Of a DNA stretch of 23,172 nucleotides, positions 1 through 9,957 are shown one piece after another; the first letter of the stretch is position 1, and every line of letters starts with the position of its first letter. Origin of the DNA: Ophiothrix spiculata (taxonomy: Eukaryota > Echinodermata > Ophiuroidea > Amphilepidida > Ophiotrichidae); NCBI GenBank assembly GCA_000969725.1, contig JXSR01S019641.1; one strand, written 5' to 3'. Below the pieces are notes generated by a model. That model saw nothing but the letters and a program-made list of their open reading frames with translations. It was not told where the DNA came from and ran no database searches. The translations under genes and the position numbers were made by a program.

Positions 1-264
1 AAACAAATTCTACTTATCATAATCTACTCAGGATGGAACCAAAATTAAACTTGAAAATTCATAATATTTAGAATGAATTTCATTTTGAAATCCCCACATT
101 TACCGGAAAATCTTTAAAGACATTTTCAAATGTTATTAATGCCCTAGCTGCTCATGCTTTATTTACAACCCTGTACTTGTTACATTCATCAACTTATATT
201 TACCGTGCCAAGCCTTATGAAGTAGATTATACCTGTCCTAATCTAGCCATATTATATTGTCAAA
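1..264. repeat. Diverged partial copies of the ~1-kb repeat family
   Basis: The stretch around 140-260 (CTTTATTTAC ... CATCAACTTATATTTACC ... TTGTCAAAATCTCTCC) aligns in order, with many substitutions, to 1065-1200 and 2090-2215. The first 40 bases (CTTATCATAATCTACTCAGG) resemble the same motif series near 1160-1200, so at least one further partial copy straddles the window edge. No coding potential was seen. Confidence 0.45.
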
Positions 265-890
265 ATCTCTCCATGTAAACACGGGGGTTCAACTGATATT
301 TATGCCTGGGTATCCACCCGAGTTCCGCAGGTTCCGAAAATTGGCAAAATGGGTGAAGTGATACCCTATCCGAGACCACATAATGGCCATATCTGTTCAA
401 ATGAAAACCCTATCCAGTACAATAGCTGTTCAAATGAATACCCTATCTGAGACCGTGTCACACAAATGTGACGAAATAAGTATTACTTGTAATACTTATT
501 TCGTTGTAGATTGTATACTATGCACACTATATAATCTATAATTTGCTATGATCACGTGTTTCAGTGAACCTTCACAGCTAAGATGCAACTTAAATATTGT
601 GTGACTTAGATTGGTATTGGTTCTGCTTTATGTGCACGTGGGGAAGGGGGTAACTTGGTATTCTGACCAGGTAACCACCCTTGTTGCACAGGTACCATTT
701 CTGATACAAATTCTACAATATTTTAAGTTTATTATTTGTGGATTTAATTCAGGAACGCGTCGATGGTTGCGATCACGCAGTCGTTTCCCACAAAGGTGCA
801 CATTTTCAAGGTGAAAACAGTCCGCGTCTATGCTCACGAGTTTAAGTACGTGTTCACAAATTACTGCCATAAATTATAGGCAAAACACAC
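265..890. other. Non-repeat block between family copies; possible insertion
   Basis: This block separates two pieces of the ~1-kb repeat family and matches neither. It holds imperfect direct repeats of TGTTCAAATGAAWACCCTATCY at 394-415 and 427-448, with a third related ACCCTATCC at 363-371, and a perfect hairpin at 471-504. Open frames occur at 611-814 (+) and 628-870 (-), but neither has recognisable domains or clear splice sites. I could not define terminal repeats, so calling it an insertion is inference. Confidence 0.4.
471..504. repeat. Perfect 16-bp inverted repeat with a 2-base loop
   Basis: ACGAAATAAGTATTAC, then TT, then its exact reverse complement ending at 504. Either strand could form a tight hairpin. 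It may be the core of a degraded foldback element. Confidence 0.85.
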
Positions 891-892
891 TC

Positions 893-1620
893 ATAATCTG
901 TGGTTATCATATATTTTCAAATAAATTTCAAAAGTAACTTCAATCGATATATTTTATTACTTGAAAAAACAAGTAAAATTTGCACCTTCTTATATCTGTT
1001 TCAATCAATATCATGTGTCAGATATTTCCAAAAAAGGATCATATTTCATCAATGCTTCTCACTGTTCGTGCTTTATTTTAGAGTCTCTGTATAATTTTGT
1101 CACACTTAATCAACTTACGTTATCCTTACCAAACCATTCACTGATAATACAGATTATTCTTATCATAATCCTCCCAGCTTATACTTGTCACAATCTACCT
1201 GAGCGGTACAAATATCACCGTTCATATTCACATCATATCCAAATTGCATCTTAATTATGAGGGTGCACTACATCTTCTTGAACTTCTTGACAAAATAGAT
1301 GGGATGACATTATATGTAAATTTGGCATAGTAATTGAAAAAAAGCCCTGCATAAAGGCACCTGTGCTTAACATTAGAGCATCGATCAATTCATCACGTTA
1401 GTAATTTTAAAACAATTTGATATGATGGATTCATCGACTCCCTGCTGAGAATTTCATTACTAAAAACTAATCAAATACTCCATCAATTTTGAAGGAATAA
1501 TTTTACCTGAATTTTGACTGTTACAAATTGGTGTTTACAAAATCTGTATTTTAATAATAGACAGCTGTGTTTACTTTTAATCTGTTATGCCACCAAAACT
1601 CTAGGGTTTTCTATTGTCAT
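893..1620. repeat. ~1-kb repeat family, copy 1
   Basis: Colinear with the copy starting at 1917. Shared blocks, in order, are CTGTGGTT near the start, TTTTCAAATAAAT, GTCACA(C/T)TTAATCAACTT, ATCTTAAT(T/C)ATGAGGGTG, GACATTATATGTAAATTTG, then after the other copy's transposon ATAAAGGCA(C/T)CTGTGC, TGATATGATGGATT, GACTCCCTGCTGA and TACTCCATCAATTTTG. Start-to-start distance to the next copy is about 1,024 bp. The copies are substantially diverged with many indels, so the duplication is old. Confidence 0.7.
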
Positions 1621-1916
1621 AAATTACTTCGAACAGAACCAATGTCAAAACTAAAATAAATAAATACAGGGGATTTATAGTACCCTATGCTTCTAAATTT
1701 CATGCGGTCTCAACACACTGTACACCTAAGTCATAAATTTTTTTTAAATTTTAAGTTGAGTCTTAATCATGAGGATTCACGAAAACACATTAAGATAGCA
1801 TATTGATGAATTTCATCATATGTACATAAACAGGTTGTGATACAAAGTATACAGTGACTAAGTATTAGGTTAAAACACAATTAAATCACTCTCTGCTATA
1901 CTAAAAATACATGTAT

Positions 1917-3610
1917 ATCTGTGGTTGACATAAATTTTCAAATAAATTCACAGTATCTTTAACAGAGATATTCCATTACTTGGAGCAGCTGATAAAACTT
2001 GAGACTTCTCAATTTTGTACAACCCTATATCACATTTAAGATATATATCCAAGAGACGGTTCACATTTCATTAGAGCCTCTTCCTGAACATCTCTTATTT
2101 TTTAACTCGGCGTTTGTCACATTTAATCAACTTGTGTTATCTGCACCAAACCTTACACTGATAAAACAGATAACACATGTCATTATCAACCCGATTATAT
2201 TGTCATAATCTTCCTAGAGCAGAACCAATAACAGCCCTTAAATTCACATTTACATTGAAATTGTATCTTAATCATGAGGGTGTAATACATCTTCTAACAA
2301 GTTAATTTCTTGTTAAAATAGGCAGGAAGACATTATATGTAAATTTGATGATTAATTAACTAACTACAGTGTGTCCCAGAATGAAATTATCAAGATTTCA
2401 ACGCCACACAATTCAAAAACCAAATATATTCAGTCAATAAAACTTAGTGACAATCATGATCAACGTCTTGACTTATTGTGGTGCAAAAATAAAGAAAATT
2501 CATAAATTAGTTTTCTAGAAATGAGCATTTGAAGCTCCCTAGGGGTTTGGACACTTTTCCCAGTTTTGGAAAGTTGTATATAAAAATTCCACGGAGATTT
2601 GCAGCATAACCATGCAAAGAAGAACGTCATCTTTACAGACAGTCGTGATAATATTTGTCCAATTATAAGTGTATTTTGTTTTCAAGATAATAATTAACCT
2701 AAATCGGGTTCTTTTTCATATGTAAAATCATTTAACAAATTTTATTAGGTAATCGTTTAGGAAAATTATTCAGTGGGCCATTTGAAAATACGCTAAAGGG
2801 CTGTTTAACTGGTAGCAGTGGTTGTAGGAATAAGGTAATTCCAAGCAAATATAACACTTCATTGGTCAATGTAGAAAAGAGTATCATGATTGACCAATAC
2901 CTGGAAAGTGCAGATATCATTGAAACAATGGAAAGGTTTATTTAACATTTCCAGGAACCAGGTATTCCCATTGCATAAGTAGCCCATCTTAAAAATGTCA
3001 AAAAATATGAAGCTTATGGTATCAGATATGAAAGAAGGAATTGAAAAAAAAAAAGAAGCGTGTGGATGCCAAGGAAGAAGCCGACTTATAACATTCTGCT
3101 GAACCTTTATTAAGACTCCAAGGCATCATCAAGGAGAGGCAACATGCGAAACAAAACAGAAATGTTGGGTAAAGATGACATCCAAGCTTGTATACTTTCG
3201 CTGCCAATTACCGCTGGATTTTTAAAAGTGTCCAAACCCCTCTGGAGCTTAAAACGCTCACTCTTAGATCATTAATGCATGATGTTTTTTTTTTGCACCA
3301 AAGCAAGAACAGACATCAAGCATGATAGTCAGCAACTTTCAGTGTCTGGGGTATTTTAGTTTTTAAATTATGAGGCACTGAAATCTTGATAACTTCATTC
3401 TGGGACACACTGTAGATAAAGGCATCTGTGCATAATTGAAAGTCCCATCCAATTCATCGTTTAAGTTCAATTTGATATGATGGATTAATAGACTCCCTGC
3501 TGAAATTTCATTACTAAAAATAATCACATACTCCATCAATTTTGGAGGAACAACCATACCTTCCTTTTCGACAGTTACAGTTATTGCTATTTACAAAATC
3601 TGGTTTTTTT
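1917..3610. repeat. ~1-kb repeat family, copy 2, split by a transposon
   Basis: The left half is at 1917-2366 and the right half at 3413-3610; the gap between them is the 2367-3412 element. After removing that element the order of shared blocks matches copy 1. The stretch at 1625-1900 also has short matches to the family (GAACAGAACCAATG; GTCTTAATCATGAGGATTC), suggesting a partial extra copy between the two. Confidence 0.65.
2367..3412. mobile_element. 1,046-bp TA-flanked inverted-repeat DNA transposon, Tc1/mariner-like, non-autonomous or decayed
   Basis: The element is bounded by TA at 2365-2366 and 3413-3414. The outer 34 bases at 2367-2400 (starting CAGTGTGTCCCAGAATGA) are the reverse complement of 3379-3412 with one mismatch. 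A second inverted pair lies about 190 bases in from each end, at 2522-2558 and 3223-3260, sharing GGGGTTTGGACACTTTT. The ~120 bases between outer and inner blocks are diverged. TA duplication and a CAGTGTGTCCC end are usual for Tc1/mariner-type elements. The paralogous repeat near 1320-1360 reads through the same place without the element, giving an empty site. No transposase with a catalytic DD(E/D) pattern is readable; the longest interior frame on the plus strand (about 2740-2945, LLGNRLGKLF...) has no ATG at its start and I do not recognise it. Confidence 0.8.
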
Positions 3611-3614
3611 TATA

Positions 3615-4334
3615 AATAATTTACCACCTGTGCTAACTTTCAATATGTTATACTCACATTGTCTTCATATTTCATATAGTATGTTTGATTAAGCTTTAAA
3701 TAGCAAGATACAAGGGCTGTCCTCTTCTAATTAATAACATATGCTTTTCGAATTTACTAAATATGCTTATTTGTTTATAGTCTCCTAGCAAACAATCACT
3801 GTGTATTTTGTAGTGCCCACGTTTTTATAGATTGAGTTGATATATAATACCAAGGACATCCCTAAATGATTGATTCTACATTTATTCCATATTTATTCCA
3901 ATACCATGGAAATATTTGTGAGTTGTTGTTTTTTCATTTGCATGCTGCACTAAACTAGGTGTAAAAACAAGTATATAGCCACAACTTGAGGAAAAAAGAA
4001 CATACAAACGTATGAAGTATTGATCAAATTTGGTCAAAAACTAATTGAATTATTTTTACAAATTCATTGCTTGTTTTCTAAGAACCAGAAATACAGGCAG
4101 CTATAGAAGACAGAAAGCCTCACACTCTATTTAGTTGCAGCAATGTAAGGGGTGGAGCCCCCGCAGAGTTGCAGAAATCATGTAGAATCAGCCTAATTTC
4201 CACAAGTTTTGACACTAACCCCAACGCACAAATCAGCAAGCCCCTTGTAAGCCCCCGGCAAGGAAAAATCCTGGACACGCCAGTGTATAAGGTAAAGTAA
4301 AAAAATTAAAAAGATTAGTTGTTTTTGTTCTTAC
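3615..4334. other. Intron or intergenic stretch left of exon C
   Basis: AT-rich sequence with no exon I can support. The one distinctive part is the G/C-richer patch at about 4140-4285, annotated separately as a possible transposon end. Confidence 0.6.
4240..4285 (-). mobile_element. Possible end fragment of a hAT-type or other MITE
   Basis: Read on the minus strand, the fragment starts CACTGGCGTGTCCAGGATTT and continues into a C/G-run region, a pattern I associate with terminal sequences of small DNA transposons in aquatic animals. The partner end and the target duplication were not found, so this would be a truncated copy at best. The related G/C-rich patch GGGTGGAGCCCCC near 4151-4163 might belong to it. 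Confidence 0.3.
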
Positions 4335-4430
4335 CTTTTCCTATAACCATATGGAAATCTCCATCAGTCTCCTCTACCTCGCCAGGATGTTGTAACGACG
4401 CTATTCCCAGCGGAGATTTCAAACCACTAC
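4335..4430 (-). CDS. Coding exon C of the same gene (short internal exon)
   Basis: This 96-base exon lacks its own ATG. Its acceptor is TTTTTGATGTGATCCCACAG|GT at 4432-4431, and its donor is GGAAAAG|GTAAGA with GT at 4334-4333. The first two bases complete the single G left by exon B (Gly180). Thirty-one codons follow, beginning SGLKSPLGIASLQ and ending DGDFHMVIGK (residues 181-211), with one base left over for the next exon. Three junctions in a row with compatible phases are hard to explain by chance. The end of the exon (EVEETDGDFHMVI) is acidic and then hydrophobic, unlike the Ser/Arg-rich part before it, and may be the entry to a folded domain encoded further downstream. I found no convincing next exon between 4334 and 1, so the gene probably leaves the window on the left. 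Confidence 0.85.
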
Positions 4431-5504
4431 CTGTGGGATCACATCAAAAACAAATTGTGTTGAAGATGTTATCTCATGGCTAATTAGATTGCAGCATAAC
4501 AGCTTGGAATAATAGCAATGCATCACGTACAGTCCAGCCTCGGGCGCAGAACTCATGCTACTTACGTTCAAGTACATGAATGACTTATGTAACCAAAGGC
4601 ATATAATGTCCTTTGATTTGCTCAAAATTGTGTAATTTTACTTGTGCATTTACCCATCTATTGCCTGATTAATGCACACATGAACATGATAACATGTCTC
4701 CAATTCATAATAAGCATTCAATCAGCAAAACATTGTTCATTACATTGCATCTTTATCCAATATTATCACTTCGCAAACTAACTAAAATTTGAGTATTTGA
4801 TAAAGTACATGAAGACCTATGATTGGTCAAATCAGTATTATCACCCCTCCATACAACATCTTATACTAACATTTCTTGTACTATCACAATCGAGTGTCGG
4901 CCTATAAATAAACAATTTTCTCCATTTTCAATATTAAATTTCAATAACATGACAATAACAATGAATCTCACCATTATGCAAGCAAACAATAACTCAAAAC
5001 GGATGGGTAAGCATTCATTTAATTTGCTGTTAAGTAATAAAACAACACTAATATTTCAAAGTATTAAAATACAAGACTCTTGAGACCAATTCTTCATTAA
5101 CGTCTCATCAATTCATGACAGTTTCTTGTATATTGCTCGCATAAAATGATATTGCATTATTAACTTACACCCCCCTCAAGACATGTTGCAATGATGATAA
5201 ATGTAGTCGTGTCAAGTATGTAAAGAGCATGACTACGCTGGTAACATGATAGTATGTTTGTTGCCAGCTCTGTTTAATAACCTTTTCCTCAGATTACTTT
5301 TTACAACCTAGGCAAAGTATAAATTACACAATTTACATCCTTGTATCATATGAACATATCTTGCAGCTTCAAATATCTTCCCAAGGTTATGTCAACACTG
5401 CCAAGATTTAGGATGTTGTACCTATCATTTTTATTCTGATGTAATTGCACCTCACAAATTTGTACAAGTAGTTTTGACATGTAATGAAAGTTTCTTAGTA
5501 GCTT

Positions 5505-5675
5505 ATATTATTTCCTAGCAGAATATTTTCTTTATTAAAGTATGTTCAGCATGTCACCGATATATTATTTCCTAGCAGAATATTTTCTTTATTAAAGTAT
5601 GTTCAGCATGTCACCGATATATTATTTCCTAGCAGAATATTTTCTTTATTAAAGTATGTTCAGCATGTCACCGAT
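5505..5675. repeat. Perfect tandem triplication of a 57-bp unit (intronic minisatellite)
   Basis: Three uninterrupted copies start at 5505, 5562 and 5619, each beginning ATATTATTTCCTAGCAG and ending CAGCATGTCACCGAT. I see no difference among the three, so the expansion is very recent (or an assembly artefact). It lies in the intron between exons B and C, far from either splice site. Confidence 0.95.
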
Positions 5676-5925
5676 ATTTGAGCTTACAAGCAAAAGTGTG
5701 GGAGTAGTCTCATAAATGTAATATACACTAAATCATTTAATGAAGTTTGATTCTTTGGGGATATCTGTTCAAGCTAAGTGAGCACTTGCGTGTTTTGGGT
5801 TTTAGTAAACCCATTCATTTCTCCTAAATTACTTGCATTATTGTTAAAATTAAGATTGTTTCAGTCAAATTGTTTTGTTATTTTTTTGTGTATGACATTG
5901 TACATTTTTCACATGTTTGTAAATT

Positions 5926-5957
5926 GCAAGTGATTTGAATAAATATTATTATTATTA
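5926..5957 (+). repeat. AATAAA plus (ATT)n tail, possible LINE 3' end
   Basis: The segment GATTTGAATAAATATTATTATTATTA follows about 200 bases of T-rich sequence. AATAAA followed by a short simple repeat is how many CR1/L2/RTE-type LINE copies end. No reverse-transcriptase reading frame was found upstream, so this is only suggestive. Confidence 0.3.
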
Positions 5958-6179
5958 AGCTCTCAATTTAATTTTGGTTGGGTCAATGTGAAACATAAGA
6001 ATAGCCTATTGTACTACATGTACCTACAGTGGGAAAATACACCTTTAAAAAGCCAATAACAGTGAATCTGTCTAGCCTGTACTGTTCTTCTCCAGTGCAA
6101 AACACACAATGCAAAAGTATTATATCCTTATTTCAAATTCAAATGGATGAAATTTCAGTGCATCATATTTCCATCTTAC

Positions 6180-6493
6180 CTGAAGGCCTCTGCTGTCTCT
6201 TCCGGTCCTTCGTCATCTGATTTCTATGCGTAGGAATCGGTGGTGAATCAGATCTCCATACATCTCCCATATCTGGCTCATCTGCCTCTCTACTATTGTA
6301 CCCCTGACCTACAATGCTCACGTCTGATGTTGGTTTGTCTTGGAATGTTACGCCAGAGGAAGGATTGTAGGTGAATATGTTTGGATCATACGATTCCGGC
6401 TGGTCTTCCCTGGAATTCTTCCGACTTCTCTTGCCTGAGGATGAACGAGCCATGCGTGGTTTGTTGCTGAATGGGGAATCAGTCTGCTTTCTC
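6180..6493 (-). CDS. Coding exon B of the same gene, Ser/Arg/Lys-rich
   Basis: The acceptor is TTTTTATAAATAG|GAGAAAG at 6495-6494, and the donor is TTCAG|GTAAGA with GT at 6179-6178. The single leading G completes the GG left by exon A to give Gly75. The frame then runs open for 104 codons (residues 76-179) and leaves one base, so the phases match on both sides. The sequence is hydrophilic with little secondary-structure character: SPFSNKPR, a strongly basic run GKRSRKNSR (about 95-103), a neutral stretch around NIFTYNPSSGVTF, acidic EADEPDMGD (about 144-152), an SPP site, and another basic cluster KDRKRQQR (about 170-177). The two basic clusters resemble nuclear localisation signals, and the S-P sites suggest phosphorylation by proline-directed kinases; both are inference from composition. 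An internal ATG at 6453 is not needed, because the exon is open upstream of it to the acceptor. Confidence 0.9.
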
Positions 6494-7812
6494 CTATTTA
6501 TAAAAAGGGGTATTTTTCATTAAAATATTTGATAAAAAAGGAAAGTGCTATCATCAACTATTTTTATAAGATCCATTGAAAATTTGTGTCAAACTATTCA
6601 CATTAGCTCCATTACAATCAATTTACACTAGATTGCTACACAATCTCCATAATGAATGGTTTTAATAGTTTCATACAATCATCTTTTTCTATGTTACTTT
6701 TTTTTACAATATCATTAACAGCTTTAAAATTCAATAACCAAGCACCATTATCTCCTTCAAGCTTTATGCTTAAGGGACAAATACTATACATCACTGAATT
6801 GTGGGCTATCATTTCAAGCAAGTACAAAATTTATGTCAAATAATGAAGCTCTTACTAATGTAAAAACTTGAAAATAATACTCTGTTATTCAAGTGTATTA
6901 TATCATGCTTTAAAACTAATAATCAGGAGAGTAGGAGGGAGGAAATGGCTAAATAATTGATTTCCCATCATTCATCCCACGTGTGGTATTAAATAACAGA
7001 GCGAAACCCAGATTTTTATTCACCGCCATGAATCACTAATTTATGTATGTTGTTAACGCTCTTTGCATCTCTATATTTGATGCCCATCTTCCTTCCCCAC
7101 AGGTGCTTATGTCTTGCATGTAAGCGTACACCATGCCCTATAATCACGTTCCAAAGCTCTGCTTAACTACATGGTATTTAATTTCTTAAAACGACATAAA
7201 ACCTTGATGCACTAATATAGCAACTGTTGAATGTGATACGCTGTGTGAATAATTCATGAAGAACTAGTTTTGTTCCATCGCATTAGCCAATTCAAAAAAA
7301 GATGTCAAACAAATCGCGTAGCAACACGGTAAATATAAGGGAGAAATGTGCAGTATTTGAAGACATGATAATGTAGTTGGCAGCACATAATTAGCTAGGT
7401 GAAATTGAATTGTGTGCTGTTTATTGTCTAGACTTCTATGAAGCATACAGAGCAAATCAATCCATTCTCCATGTGTTACAGAGCTCAATGTTGTAATTCT
7501 ACCACTCCGCAAGAATTTACCTGCAGCGAAAATAAAATTACATGTCTAATGTTTCTAAAGGGCAAAGGCAGAGGATTCAATACTGGCAAGGTTTAAAATC
7601 TTTATTTTCTTTTAAATTTTATCAAATTAGTGATTCAAAGAAGTCTGTTTTGAACCACCTCCAATTTAATGCTGTAACAAAACGCCCAAAAGAATATTGG
7701 CTGTCTCATATTACCATGAGGCATAATTAGTCCAGTATAGCTAACCACAGGATGGTAACAAGCTTTCTAGAAATCTCCACCAAATTGGTTTTTCACAGAG
7801 GCATTAACTCAC
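6494..7812 (-). other. Phase-2 intron between exons A and B
   Basis: This 1,319-bp AT-rich intron runs from GTGAGT to ATAG. Several open frames of 60-80 codons occur on both strands (for example minus 7264-7512), but they have no phase-compatible splice sites. A CAG|GTAAAT string near 7520 on the minus strand looks like a splice site, but joining exon A to it gives an immediate stop. No repeat stands out. Confidence 0.8.
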
Positions 7813-8036
7813 CCTTTCTTCTTCATATTAGCCGGAGGATATAGCGCGTCTTCCATTCCAGTTGAATTCAACGTAGAAAACATGCTAAATATGCCACTTT
7901 CCTGTAAAGGCGGTGATGGCGTTCTTGCAACCATACCGTTACTTTGACTCGGGAATTTCTTGGTGTCATGTTGAGCCATTTTCTGAGCTCGCTTTTTAGC
8001 TGCACTGTTCCTGACGTTCAGCAATGAATTACTCAT
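7813..8036 (-). CDS. Coding exon A (most 5' exon seen) of an unrecognised split gene
   Basis: Reading the minus strand, a long T-rich tract ending TTTTTTACAG runs directly into ATG at 8036, so this is a good 3' splice site as well as a possible translation start. The exon encodes 74 codons plus two bases (GG) and ends at a consensus donor, G|GTGAGT, at 7812. The protein begins MSNSLLNVRN, then has a basic stretch (KKRAQK, residues 14-19), a TPSPP proline-directed phosphorylation-type motif (39-43), a short hydrophobic patch GIFSMF (48-53) and a basic end MKKK (71-74). No fold, signal peptide or membrane segment is visible. If the ATG is the true start, the exon upstream is purely 5' UTR; otherwise M1 is internal and coding exons lie upstream. 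The reading frame also stays open upstream to 8102, but that stretch is the polypyrimidine tract, so I take it as intron. The exon is solid; the function is unknown. Confidence 0.85.
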
Positions 8037-9330
8037 CTGTAAAAAATAAAAATAAAAACAAATTGGTTTGGGAATTAAGAGGCAATTTTGCCTGTGGAAC
8101 ATTCTGTTGAATTCCTTTTAAGCTAAGAGATTTTTCTCGCAAACTCCCACAAAGGACCTAGTTTTAGTCACCTTGTTCGATTCTAATTACATTTAAGACA
8201 TTTATGTTCTCTTTCTTTGGATGAAATATGCCTGAATGCACGAGGAATTCAAGTGGGGATAATCTTAATGTGTTCTTATGGCTTCTTGCTGTGCTAAAAG
8301 TAGATGCAATAGCTAAGTACGTACTAGCATCAAATATTTGAGATAACTAGATCTATTATATAGCTTGTTTTTGCACTGCTGATTTCATAAACCTTGTCAA
8401 AAATTTACGACAGGAATTTGACAAGATGAACTCATCGATCAAATACGATTTTGGATCAAGCACATGACTTCTGACAAAACATTTAAAAGTAGAAGTGCTT
8501 TCTACATCAATATTCTTTAAAACCTTGACTATTTTGAATAACTTCACTTTGTAAAACCTAAAAGTCAGAACTAGGAAGCTTTTGGACTCTTTCTCAATTT
8601 TATTCCCTTTATGAGAAAATACTCCAGATGAGGCCAGCAATCAACATTTTGCACACGATTAGATAATTTGAAAATGTGGTAAATATTAAATTTTGGTAAG
8701 ATACAAATGAAATCTAGAATTAAGTAACATTTTCGTTGGATGCAAATCCAACTGATACTTCTTGTTATTTATACAAGTTTACTATTGTTGTTTCAAATAA
8801 ATTTTGGACATGGAAATTCAGAGCCTTGGGTACCAGAATTGTGTGTGCATTTATGCAATCACACAATGGCTTTTCAGGTATGTGCGATGTCGCAGTTTTG
8901 TGAACTACTGATTGGAAACAACGTTGCATAGATTCCGATGTCATGTGCTTGTAACAACTTGCACATGCGATGGCTGCGTTGAGATTGTCAGTCAGTGTCC
9001 GAAATTTATTTGAAACAATAATAGCTATCCTTCACTGAATAGTCATGCACTTTGTCAAAATTGTTACACAATTCAGATACTCAAACTTCAAAAATGGGCT
9101 GTATCAATTACAAATAGTCAATATAGAAGCCATTCTGCTCCTTTATTTAAACAATTGAAAATTCTGAATATTTATGACACTTATAAACTTGAAGTTGGAG
9201 TTTTCATGTTTAGACACTCTTTAAATCAATAACTAGAGAGCTTTAAATGTTTCTTCTCAAAATATAGTGATTCACATGAATATTACACTAGAAAAATACT
9301 TCACTATTTAAAATGCTGGAAAAATCAAAT
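8037..9330. other. No gene seen; probably intron or 5' flank of the minus-strand gene
   Basis: AT-rich sequence with scattered open frames (minus 8356-8640, plus 8740-8931) that lack splice sites of matching phase and have composition-driven residues. It does not align with the tandem array that begins near 9331. If exon A is preceded by a non-coding first exon, that exon could be here or further right; I cannot place it. Confidence 0.55.
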
Positions 9331-9573
9331 TTTACACAATTATATTCAAGCACATTATGTCTTATGGGACTGTAATTCCATGAATGATTCAGTTTGATAT
9401 AAGCTAGTCTTGTATCTAGCAACTAGGTAGCGACTCACAGGCACTTTTCTATACGTTAACATTCCACATATCTTATTGCGCTATTGAATTACTAGTTAAA
9501 TACATCAAGAGTAAAAACAAAGCCATATTGAAACAAGTGATTCATTATCCATAAGTTTTGAATTACATTAAAC

Positions 9574-9790
9574 GCAACTTCATTTTGACATGCACAACAG
9601 AGAGCAGGTTTCAATTAAACAGGTTAGACTCGCTGTTTGCCACTATTCTAGTCATAACAGACAGCTTCCGTGGCTGCACGTACTACACAAAGGTGTTAAA
9701 AATCACTGGTTGCAATCTGAGTGTAGTAAATTACACTGGGACAAACCTGCCACAGGCTATGCACGAACTAAGAGTCTCTTATTTCCAATG
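9574..9790. repeat. Conserved block a of the tandem unit (copy 1)
   Basis: The 217-bp block recurs at 16562-16778 and 20493-20709 with about 2-4% differences. Two overlapping plus-strand frames stay open in all three copies: one starts MHNREQ, the other reads NFILTCTTESRFQLN and contains NYTGTN. Changes among copies are a mix of silent and replacing in both frames, so I see no clear protein-level selection. The minus strand has stops in all frames. Confidence 0.7.
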
Positions 9791-9957
9791 CTGGCAGTTG
9801 ACTTCTATCTTAAGAGAATCAATTACATAATTAAGGAAGATGAAGTTGGCAAGATAAATTTATCACTAGAGAGCAGAAATTATTCAATTAATCATACAGG
9901 AAGAAAAGGGAGACGTAGCAAATTGAATTTCAAATACAGAAATGGCTTTTACATATG

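Larger units (their letters stand above)
4431..6179 (-). other. Phase-1 intron between exons B and C
   Basis: This 1,749-bp intron carries the 3 x 57-bp tandem repeat (5505-5675) and an ATT-repeat tail (5926-5957). The plus-strand open frame at 4823-5083 is rich in Asn, Thr and Ile, as expected from translated AT-rich DNA, and is not called as a gene. Confidence 0.8.

Noticed and set aside
628..870. 80-codon minus-strand ORF downstream of the gene, considered as a 3' exon
   Set aside because: No acceptor or donor with the phase required by exon C, and no recognisable domain.
4823..5083. 86-codon plus-strand ORF rich in Asn/Thr/Ile
   Set aside because: Composition is what AT-rich intron DNA gives when translated, and it lies inside an intron of the minus-strand gene.
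5505..5675. CRISPR-like array
   Set aside because: The units are contiguous, with no variable spacers, in a eukaryotic intron.
7264..7520. Candidate extra exon with CAG|GTAAAT between exons A and B
   Set aside because: Joining exon A to this point gives an immediate stop, whereas exon A joins exon B directly in frame.
8037..8102. N-terminal extension of exon A to an ATG at 8102
   Set aside because: The extension translates a textbook polypyrimidine tract ending in CAG, so it is almost certainly intron.
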